From: Chloroflexota bacterium
Lineage (GTDB): Bacteria > Chloroflexota > Dormibacteria > Dormibacterales > Dormibacteraceae
DNA: 57,266 bases
Reading direction: 5' to 3'
Assembly: GCA_005881275.1 (NCBI GenBank)
Contig: VBEF01000040.1
Span: 1-57,266 of the forward strand
How positions within the stretch are numbered: the first letter of the stretch is position 1; every line of letters starts with the position of its first letter. This document shows, one piece after another, positions 51,208 through 57,266 of the stretch. The notes beneath the pieces were generated by a model that was not told the DNA's origin, ran no database searches, and saw nothing but the letters and a program-made list of their open reading frames with translations. The position numbers were made by a program, and so were the translations under genes.

Positions 51208-51630
51208 ATGGCGGTCGATTTTGGCTCGGACGAATGGGCCTCGAAGTTCAAGGATGAGGTCAACCGGTCCGCGATGTACAAGGCGGCGGCCAGGGGGTGG
51301 AAGTGGACGGTCGGACTGGTCGTTGAGGCCGAGCCGGACAAGAACTTTCCGGATTCGGTGGGCGTCGTGATGGACCTGTTCGACGGCGAGGCTCGCGATA
51401 TCAAAGTCGGACCCCCTTCCGAAGCTCAGGCATGCCAGTTCGTGATCACCGCTCCCTACACGCGTTGGAAGCAGGTGGCGACCAAAGAGCTGGACGCGAC
51501 CAAGGGCATGCTGCAGGGCAAGCTGAAGCTGAAGGGCGATTTGCCGACCATCGTCCGGTATACGAAGGCGTCGCAGGAGCTGACCGAGTGCACGACCCGC
51601 GTTCCGGTCAGGTGGCCCGACGAGAGCTAG
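51208..51630 (+). CDS. SCP2-like sterol/lipid-binding domain protein
   Basis: The 140-residue protein resembles sterol carrier protein 2 domains: a helical start (WASKFKDEVNRS), then a hydrophobic beta region (WKWTVGLVVEAE, VGVVMDLFDGEA) and a C-terminal LQGKLKLKGDLPTIVRY. AGGAGG at 51196-51201 strongly supports the ATG. It may bind fatty acyl-CoA or other lipids, which fits the neighbouring acyl-CoA genes. It is followed by a second, related-looking protein overlapping by 19 bases. Confidence 0.75.
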   Translation: MAVDFGSDEWASKFKDEVNRSAMYKAAARGWKWTVGLVVEAEPDKNFPDSVGVVMDLFDGEARDIKVGPPSEAQACQFVITAPYTRWKQVATKELDATKGMLQGKLKLKGDLPTIVRYTKASQELTECTTRVPVRWPDES

Positions 51631-52058
51631 ATACGGCCAAGACTGTCGACTTCGCTGATGCAGAGCCGAGCGCCTTCGCATCCATGCTCGGGGGGCTGAT
51701 CGAAGCCAACGTCGACAGCCGGGCAGAGCGGAGGAGAGACTTCGACGCCCTTGCCGCCCGCGTCGGCATATGGGTCACCGACATCGACGAAGGCGTGACG
51801 CTCGATTTTCAGCGCGGCCGTCTCGTCGTCCACAACGGCCTTCAGCCGCGACGCGACATCACGATTCGCGCGGAGGCCGACACCGTGATGAGTCTCAGCA
51901 ACCTCAGGATCGGCCCGTTCGGGCTGCCGGTGTATTACGACGAGGTGGGGCGAGGGGTCGCGATGAAACTCCTGCGACGCAGGCTGCGCATCGACGGGCT
52001 GCTCGGCAACCTGGCGACCGTGAACTCGGTCACCCGCATCTTCTCTGTGGCGGGCTAG
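51612..52058 (+). CDS. Second SCP2-like protein
   Basis: From GTG at 51612 the frame gives 148 residues, with a helical start (LIEANVDSRAERRRDFDALA). It then has VTLDFQRGRLVVHNGL and ITIRAEADTVMSLSNLRIG, resembling an SCP2-like fold. The C-terminus NLATVNSVTRIFSVAG is close to those of SCP2-domain proteins. The gene overlaps the preceding one by 19 bases, so the two may make a pair. The exact start is uncertain because the first 20 residues are not conserved-looking. Function by family only. Confidence 0.65.
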   Translation: MARRELDTAKTVDFADAEPSAFASMLGGLIEANVDSRAERRRDFDALAARVGIWVTDIDEGVTLDFQRGRLVVHNGLQPRRDITIRAEADTVMSLSNLRIGPFGLPVYYDEVGRGVAMKLLRRRLRIDGLLGNLATVNSVTRIFSVAG

Positions 52059-52087
52059 CCCGACATGGACGGGACGTATTGAATGCA

Positions 52088-52942
52088 GTGAGCCGGCTGG
52101 CTGTCGTGGGCGCCGGCAGCATGGGCGCGCAGATCGCGCAGCAAGCCGCGCTGCACGGAATCGAAGTCGCGCTGCAGGACAAAGACGAGGCGCAGCTAGA
52201 CAAGGCTCGCGATTCCAACCAGGGCCACCTGGCCAGGCGGGTCGAGAAGGGAAGGCTCTCGGGCGAAGATGCCGACGCGGCTTTGGGTCGCGTGCGGTTG
52301 ACCACGGATCTCCACGAGGCGGTGCTGGACGCTGAGCTCGTCATCGAAGCGGTGTTCGAGGACCTCGAGACCAAACGATTGATATTTGGTGAGCTTGGCG
52401 CTCTGGCGCCCGCCGGCGCGGTACTGGCCAGCAACTCCTCGACGATCGGCATCAGCAAGCTGGCGGACGTTTCACGACGTCCGGACCGGTGCCTCAACAT
52501 GCATTTTTTCTATCCGGTCCTGGTGATGGACCTTGTGGAGATCGTGCGCGGTCCCCAAACGTCGGACGAAAGCGTCCGGCGTGCGATGGCGATGGCTCGT
52601 GCGATGGGCCGCACCGCGGTTCTGCTGAACAAAGAGATCGACGGCTTCATCGTCAACCGGATCCTTCACGCGGCGACGCAGGAGGCGTATCGCTTGCTCG
52701 ATGCAGGCGTCGCGTCGTTCGAAGACATCGACATCGCAGTCGAGAAGGGGCTGAACTGGCCCATGGGACCCTTTCGGCTGGGCGATTTCAGCGGGCTGGA
52801 CGTGACCTACAACGCCCGCCTGCACATGTATCGGTCGACAGGCGACGAGCGATACAGGCCGTCGCAACAGCTCGAGGCGAAGGTCAACGCAGGCAAGCTG
52901 GGACGGAAGACAGGCGAGGGCTGGTATCGGTACGAGAAATAG
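52088..52942 (+). CDS. 3-hydroxyacyl-CoA (hydroxybutyryl-CoA) dehydrogenase
   Basis: The 284-residue NAD-dependent enzyme has the Rossmann motif VVGAGSMGAQIAQQAA, LVIEAVFEDLETKR, SNSSTIGISKLAD, HFFYPVLVMDLVEIV with the catalytic histidine, and GFIVNRILHAATQEAYRLLD. The C-terminal GPFRLGDFSGLDVTYNARL and KLGRKTGEGWYRY fit the 3-hydroxybutyryl-CoA dehydrogenase family. GTG at 52088 or TTG at 52079 are both possible starts. It is the first of a row of acyl-CoA genes on this strand, 44 bases before mce. Confidence 0.9.
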   Translation: MSRLAVVGAGSMGAQIAQQAALHGIEVALQDKDEAQLDKARDSNQGHLARRVEKGRLSGEDADAALGRVRLTTDLHEAVLDAELVIEAVFEDLETKRLIFGELGALAPAGAVLASNSSTIGISKLADVSRRPDRCLNMHFFYPVLVMDLVEIVRGPQTSDESVRRAMAMARAMGRTAVLLNKEIDGFIVNRILHAATQEAYRLLDAGVASFEDIDIAVEKGLNWPMGPFRLGDFSGLDVTYNARLHMYRSTGDERYRPSQQLEAKVNAGKLGRKTGEGWYRYEK

Positions 52943-52986
52943 AGGCCGTCCCTGGGTGGAGCGTGGCTCGCGACAATAGAGGCCCC

Positions 52987-53379
52987 ATGCGGATCCATCA
53001 CGTCGGAGTGGCTGTGGCGGACCTGGACGCCGCGATCCAGCTCTACACGGACCTGTTCGGCGCCGAGCTGATGCACCGAGCGTCCAATGAGGCGGACGGA
53101 CTGGCGGCGGCCTTTCTCCGTGCCGGCGGCGCCGAGGTCGAGCTCCTCTCACCGCTGCGTGAGGACACGCCGGTCGGCAAGTTTCTCGCCAAACGAGGAC
53201 CGGGCTTGCACCACATCGCGGTGGCGGTGCACGACATCGACAAAGCGATGGCTGATGCGCGAGCCGCCGGTCTCGAGCTGATCGACGCGGAGCCGCGGAT
53301 CGGCCTGCATGGAACGCGCATCGCCTTCATTCACCCAAAGAGCGTTGGCGGCGTCCTCACGGAGTTCGTCGAGACATGA
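52987..53379 (+). CDS. mce: Methylmalonyl-CoA epimerase
   Basis: This 130-residue VOC-fold enzyme swaps the S and R forms of methylmalonyl-CoA. The N-terminal IHHVGVAVADLDAAIQLYTD with the first metal histidine, ELLSPLREDTPVGKFLAKRG, GLHHIAVAVHDIDKAM with another histidine, and HPKSVGGVLTEFVE are diagnostic. It overlaps the mutase gene as ATGA, supporting a shared pathway and coupled translation. Its length is typical. Confidence 0.93.
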   Translation: MRIHHVGVAVADLDAAIQLYTDLFGAELMHRASNEADGLAAAFLRAGGAEVELLSPLREDTPVGKFLAKRGPGLHHIAVAVHDIDKAMADARAAGLELIDAEPRIGLHGTRIAFIHPKSVGGVLTEFVET

Positions 53380-54944
53380 CGGAAATCCAAAACGACAGCG
53401 GCCTGCCACTGAAGCCTGTCTATTCGGCGACGGATAGAGACGGTGAAGAGCCGCTGCCGGGGACGTTCCCATTCACGCGCGGCATCCACAAGAACATGTA
53501 TCGCGGCCGGCTGTGGACGATGCGGCAGTACGCCGGTTTCGGCACCGCGGCCGAATCAAACAAGCGATACCGGTTCCTCCTCAAGCAGGGCCAGACGGGG
53601 CTTTCCGTCGCGTTCGACCTGCCGACGCAGATCGGCTACGACTCCGACGATCCGATGGCCGACGGCGAGGTCGGCAAGGTCGGAGTCGCGATCGACTCGC
53701 TCGAGGACATGGAGATCCTGCTCAAGGACATTCCACTCGGCGAGGTCTCGACCTCGATGACAATCAACGCCACCGCTTCGATGCTGCTGCTGCTCTACCA
53801 GCTCGTTGCGGAAAAGCAAGGAACCCCGCCGGCGAAGATCACCGGCACCGTGCAGAACGACATCCTCAAGGAGTACGCGGCGCGCGGCACGTACATCTTT
53901 CCGCCACAACCGTCCATGCGTCTCATCACCGACCTCTTCGCTTACTGCGCGCGAAGCCTCCCCAACTGGAACACCATCTCGATCTCCGGCTACCACATGC
54001 GCGAGGCGGGGTCGACGGCCGCGGAGGAAATCGCGCTCACGCTGAGCCACGCCATCGCGTACGTCGAAGCGGCGCAGGCCGCAGGACTTTCGGTGGACGA
54101 CTTCGCTCCACGCGTCTCGTTCTTCTTCGCCTGTCACATGGACTTCTTCGAGGAGGTGGCGAAGTTTCGGGCCGCACGCCGGATGTGGGCGCGCATCATG
54201 CGGGACCGATTTCACGCCCACGACCCGCGCTCGCAGGCGCTGCGCTTTCACACCCAAACCGGCGGCGTGACGTTGACGGCACAGCAGCCCCTCAACAACG
54301 TCGTCCGAACGACGCTCGAGGCCATGAGCGCTGTCCTCGGCGGAACTCAGTCGCTGCACACGAACGGCTATGACGAGGCGCTTGGTCTCCCGTCGCAGAA
54401 CGCGGCCGAGATCGCGCTGCGCACTCAGCAGGTAATCGGTCACGAGTCTGCCGTGTCCCTCGTGGCGGACCCTCTTGGCGGCTCTTATTACTTGGAGAGC
54501 CTGACCGACCGTGTTGAGGCGGAGGCGCTCGCGATGATGGCCGAGATCGACGAGATGGGCGGCGCGGTCAGCTGCATCGAGTCCGGCTGGACGCAGCGCC
54601 GCATCTCCGACAGCGCCTACCGCCTGCAGCGGCGGATCGAATCGGGTGAGCGCGTCGTGGTCGGCGTCAATCGTTACACGGAAACCGATTCGCGGCCCGT
54701 CGAGATCATGAAGATCAGCCCGCGCCACCAGGTCGCGCAGTCGCGGGCCTTGAAGAAGCTGCGCGCGCGGCGTTCGCAAGCCGCGGTCGAGCGGCACCTC
54801 GCTGAGCTCGAGCGTGCGGCGCGGGGAACCGACAACCTGATGCCGCCCCTCAAGGCCGCGCTCGCGGACTATATGACGATCGGTGAATGCTGCCGCGTGC
54901 TGCGCGGCGTTTTCGGTGAATACCGCCCGGGGGAGGCCGCGTGA
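53376..54944 (+). CDS. mcmA: Methylmalonyl-CoA mutase, large (catalytic) subunit only
   Basis: The 522-residue TIM-barrel domain lacks the C-terminal B12-binding part, as in split mutases. It has [56 protein letters not shown] and [20 protein letters not shown]. The tyrosine in RQYAGF and the arginine in AARGTYIF correspond to the methylmalonyl-binding Tyr and Arg in the family; isobutyryl-CoA mutases differ there. This supports methylmalonyl-CoA, though only by motif. The B12-binding subunit must be outside the window. It is coupled by ATGA to mce. Confidence 0.9.
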   Translation: MTEIQNDSGLPLKPVYSATDRDGEEPLPGTFPFTRGIHKNMYRGRLWTMRQYAGFGTAAESNKRYRFLLKQGQTGLSVAFDLPTQIGYDSDDPMADGEVGKVGVAIDSLEDMEILLKDIPLGEVSTSMTINATASMLLLLYQLVAEKQGTPPAKITGTVQNDILKEYAARGTYIFPPQPSMRLITDLFAYCARSLPNWNTISISGYHMREAGSTAAEEIALTLSHAIAYVEAAQAAGLSVDDFAPRVSFFFACHMDFFEEVAKFRAARRMWARIMRDRFHAHDPRSQALRFHTQTGGVTLTAQQPLNNVVRTTLEAMSAVLGGTQSLHTNGYDEALGLPSQNAAEIALRTQQVIGHESAVSLVADPLGGSYYLESLTDRVEAEALAMMAEIDEMGGAVSCIESGWTQRRISDSAYRLQRRIESGERVVVGVNRYTETDSRPVEIMKISPRHQVAQSRALKKLRARRSQAAVERHLAELERAARGTDNLMPPLKAALADYMTIGECCRVLRGVFGEYRPGEAA

Positions 54945-55360
54945 TGAACAAGTATCCCGCCGTCATTCCGATGATCGCGTACGAAAACGGACCGGCGGCC
55001 ATGGACTGGCTGGCACGTGCGTTTGGCTTTCGCGAGCGGGCGCGGTTCCTGGGCGATGGCGGCCGGCTCAGCCATGGCGAGATGGAGGCGGGCGATGGGC
55101 TGATCATGCTCGCCACGCCCTCGCCCCACTACCACGGTCCGAAGCGGCATCGCGAGGAGAGCGAGGCCGCGCGCAAGTGGTCGGAGGTCCCGTACATCGT
55201 GGACGGCGTGCTCGTCTACGTCGACGACATCGAGGCGCATTACGGAACCGCCAGGGCCGCAGGGGCGACAGTCCTGTCGCCGCTCGAGTCGGGCGAAGAA
55301 GGCAAGCGCTACCGGGCCGAAGACCTCGAAGGTCATCGCTGGATGTTCGTTCAGCGCTGA
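54944..55360 (+). CDS. VOC-family protein (PhnB/glyoxalase-like)
   Basis: The 138-residue protein is a VOC fold, with [20 protein letters not shown] near the start and [20 protein letters not shown] in the second half. PhnB-like members have unknown function. ATG at 54944 is preferred because GGGGAGG at 54930-54936 is 7 bases upstream; GTG at 54941 overlaps the mutase stop. It sits between the mutase and the carboxyltransferase, a place where VOC proteins often occur, but no role in the pathway is shown. Confidence 0.85.
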   Translation: MNKYPAVIPMIAYENGPAAMDWLARAFGFRERARFLGDGGRLSHGEMEAGDGLIMLATPSPHYHGPKRHREESEAARKWSEVPYIVDGVLVYVDDIEAHYGTARAAGATVLSPLESGEEGKRYRAEDLEGHRWMFVQR

Positions 55361-56925
55361 TGGCGACCCCGCCCCGCCACCGCAAGGTCGACCCGCTCAA
55401 CGAGCTCCGCCAGCGGAAATACGAAGCCGGCCACGGTGACGCCGAGGCGTTCACGCGACAGCACGCCAAGGGCAAGCTCACGGCGCGTGAACGCATTGCG
55501 CGACTGGTCGACCGCAACTCGTTCGAGGAGATCGATCTCTTCGCGACCCATCGCGCGGGCGGCTTCGGGCTGGAGGCAAAACGCATCCCCGGCGATGGCG
55601 TAGTCACCGGCATGGCCCGAATCGCCGGTCGCGACGTGATGCTGTTCAGCCACGACGCGAGCGTCTTCGGCGGCTCGCTGGGCGAGGTCTTCGCCGAGAA
55701 GGTCATCAAGGTGATGGATCTCGCGCTGACCAACCGGATCCCGATCATCGGAATCAACGACTCGGGCGGCGCGCGCATCCAGGAAGGTGTTGTCTCCCTG
55801 GCCGGATACGCCGAGATCTTCTGGCGAAACGTGGAGGCGAGCGGCGTGATCCCCCAGCTGAGCCTGATCCTCGGCCCCTGCACCGGCGGTGCTGTCTACT
55901 CGCCGGCGATCACCGACTTCACGTTCATGGTGCACGGGGTCGGCTACATGTTCATCACAGGCCCCGAAGTCATACGGGTCACCACGGGCGAGGACGTCAC
56001 GTTCGACTCGCTGGGCGGAGCCGAGGTGCACAACGTCAAGTCGGGTGTCGCGCATTTCCTGGCTGAGAGTGAAGAGGAGTGCTTCACCCAGGTCCGCAAC
56101 CTCTTCAAATACATACCGCAGAGCCGCGAAGACCAGCCGCCTCGGGTCGACCCCACCGACGACCCTGAACGCGCCGAGCCCGGGCTCGCCACGATCATCC
56201 CGGACAATCCGAAGGAGCCCTACGACATCAAGGATGTGATCGGAATGGTCGTCGATCAAGGCGACTTCTTCGAGGTGCAGCCGTACTACGCGATGAACAT
56301 GGTCGTCGGCTTCGCCCACCTCGACGGGAACTCGGTCGGAATCGTCGCGAATCAGCCGAAAGTAATGGCCGGCGCGCTGGACATCAACGCCTCCGACAAA
56401 GCCGCGCGATTCGTCAGGTTCTGCGACGCGTTCAACATCCCGCTGGTCACGTTCGTCGACGTGCCCGGATTCTTGCCGGGTACGTCGCAGGAGTACGGCG
56501 GCATCATCCGTCATGGCGCAAAGCTGCTCTACGCCTTCAGCGAAGCCACCGTGCCGAAGCTGACGGTGATCACCCGCAAGGCTTACGGCGGCGCCTACTG
56601 CGTCATGTGCTCCAAACACATCAGGGCCGATTTCAATGTGGCCTGGCCGACGGCCGAGATCGCCGTCATGGGACCGGAAGGCGCGGTGAACATCCTGTTC
56701 CGCCGCGAGCTGGCTGCGGCGGAAGACCCGGCGGCGCGAAGGGGTGAGCTCGTAGGCGAGTACACGGAGCGATTCGCCAACCCGTACATCGCGGCGGAGC
56801 GTGGGTACATCGACGACGTCATCGAGCCAGGCCGGACCCGCAGCGAGCTCATCCGCGCGCTGAGGCTCGGGCTGCGCAAAGAGCGCAAGCGACCTCCAAG
56901 GTGGCACGGAAACATCCCGCTCTAG
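55360..56925 (+). CDS. pccB: Propionyl-CoA carboxylase, carboxyltransferase (beta) subunit
   Basis: This 521-residue carboxyltransferase moves CO2 from biotin to propionyl-CoA, making methylmalonyl-CoA. Family motifs are [59 protein letters not shown] and [30 protein letters not shown] and [18 protein letters not shown] follow. It could also be an acetyl-CoA or broad acyl-CoA carboxylase, or a methylmalonyl-CoA decarboxylase subunit. ATG at 55360 overlaps the VOC stop (TGATG). The biotin carboxylase partner is not in the window. Confidence 0.92.
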   Translation: MATPPRHRKVDPLNELRQRKYEAGHGDAEAFTRQHAKGKLTARERIARLVDRNSFEEIDLFATHRAGGFGLEAKRIPGDGVVTGMARIAGRDVMLFSHDASVFGGSLGEVFAEKVIKVMDLALTNRIPIIGINDSGGARIQEGVVSLAGYAEIFWRNVEASGVIPQLSLILGPCTGGAVYSPAITDFTFMVHGVGYMFITGPEVIRVTTGEDVTFDSLGGAEVHNVKSGVAHFLAESEEECFTQVRNLFKYIPQSREDQPPRVDPTDDPERAEPGLATIIPDNPKEPYDIKDVIGMVVDQGDFFEVQPYYAMNMVVGFAHLDGNSVGIVANQPKVMAGALDINASDKAARFVRFCDAFNIPLVTFVDVPGFLPGTSQEYGGIIRHGAKLLYAFSEATVPKLTVITRKAYGGAYCVMCSKHIRADFNVAWPTAEIAVMGPEGAVNILFRRELAAAEDPAARRGELVGEYTERFANPYIAAERGYIDDVIEPGRTRSELIRALRLGLRKERKRPPRWHGNIPL

Positions 56926-56987
56926 CGATCCAGACATGGATGCGCTGCAACGACTGGCGCTTCTTGCTTCGCTAATACACTTACTCC

Positions 56988-57266
56988 GTGCCCACCCAGG
57001 ACGCCCAGGGACGTTGGATTTCCGACGACGGTCTTCAGTACTGGGACGGCAGCGTCTGGCGGCCGATCGGCGTGCAAGCTCAGCCCCGCCGGAGAAGCAT
57101 CGCGTTGCCCGCGGTTCTGATCGGATGCGGCTTTGGCCTGGTGGTCATCCTGCTTCTCGTGATCGGCGGCGTCGTCCTCGTGAGCAACTCCGGCTTCGAG
57201 AGGGGCTTCTGCAACAGTTGGCAGAACAACCCCCAAGCATCCGGCACGCCCTGTCCATTCCACCCC
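56988..57266 (+). CDS. Membrane protein with DUF2510-like start, 3' end outside window
   Basis: GTG at 56988 opens a frame of 93 codons that runs off the window end. The start WISDDGLQYWDGSVWRPIG resembles the short aromatic DUF2510 / YWDGxxW motif often found before membrane segments in Actinobacteria and Chloroflexota. A membrane segment follows (VLIGCGFGLVVILLLVIGGV), then an outward part with cysteines. TACACT at 56976-56981 is 6 bases upstream, a leaderless-type promoter. The gene is distinct from pccB, with 62 bases between. Confidence 0.7.
   Translation, partial: MPTQDAQGRWISDDGLQYWDGSVWRPIGVQAQPRRRSIALPAVLIGCGFGLVVILLLVIGGVVLVSNSGFERGFCNSWQNNPQASGTPCPFHP

Noticed and set aside
51207..51210. 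Two start codons sharing CATG for the DinB and SCP2 genes
   Set aside because: The SCP2 start has a strong ribosome binding site, but the DinB frame has none there. A later ATG at 51134 fits the domain better, so the shared codon is probably chance.

Overview
The window is a gene-dense, high-GC bacterial chromosome segment of about 57 kb. Most adjacent same-strand genes overlap by 4 bases (NTGA). Complete menaquinone-type men genes, a form II CO-dehydrogenase-like cluster, methylmalonyl-CoA genes and GerW suggest a Terrabacteria lineage, perhaps Chloroflexota or Candidatus Dormibacterota. That placement is inference from gene content only. No tRNA, rRNA, CRISPR array, transposase or phage gene was seen.

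Layout. 1-7135: molybdenum hydroxylase (cox) cluster, with coxG divergent and coxS-L-M then coxD-E-F in order. 7132-10197: CGNR regulator, a small protein, GerW, endonuclease IV and a MocA-like molybdenum cofactor cytidylyltransferase that fits the cox cluster. 10268-16783: menaquinone genes menB, menA, menH, menD and menF with a second alpha/beta hydrolase; a MerR regulator follows. 17660-21131: lytic transglycosylase, an unusual FtsH-like membrane protease and a DUF5317 protein in one overlapping unit. 21144-28619: peptidase M20 followed by a signalling island made of an OmpR-like regulator, a stand-alone receiver, a giant multi-GAF histidine kinase and a degenerate kinase-like protein, plus a 37-residue membrane peptide. 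28616-35532: MBL hydrolase, a broken rlmN, DUF72, lgt, gltX, an S51 peptidase, a hydrolase and plsC. 35532-35787: a long inverted-repeat element.

35802-40278: epimerase, a RAM-domain protein, ilvA, a small basic protein, a membrane protein, a broken FlK-like thioesterase and galU. 40279-41213: two small proteins around a tandem pair of 177-base structured repeats. 41219-47267: an unknown protein, CoA transferase, coaE, a FixC-like flavoprotein, a hydrolase and a membrane-bound sulfite-oxidase-like molybdoenzyme. 47369-50563: an S9 peptidase fused to an FHA domain. 50547-57266: DinB and SCP2-like proteins, 3-hydroxyacyl-CoA dehydrogenase, methylmalonyl-CoA epimerase, mutase large subunit, a VOC protein and the carboxyltransferase subunit of propionyl-CoA carboxylase, ending in a truncated membrane protein gene.

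How the genes work together. The cox enzyme, MocA and the sulfite-oxidase-like protein share a need for molybdenum cofactor. Electrons from cox and from the FixC-like flavoprotein could enter a menaquinone pool made by the men genes. CoA transferase, dehydrogenase, epimerase, mutase and carboxyltransferase fit a propionyl-CoA/methylmalonyl-CoA and acyl-CoA pathway. The most unusual items are the peptidase-FHA fusion, the two non-coding structured elements (35532-35787 and 40607-40960), two genes broken by similar-sized internal deletions, probable CTG start codons, and the GAF-kinase signalling island.
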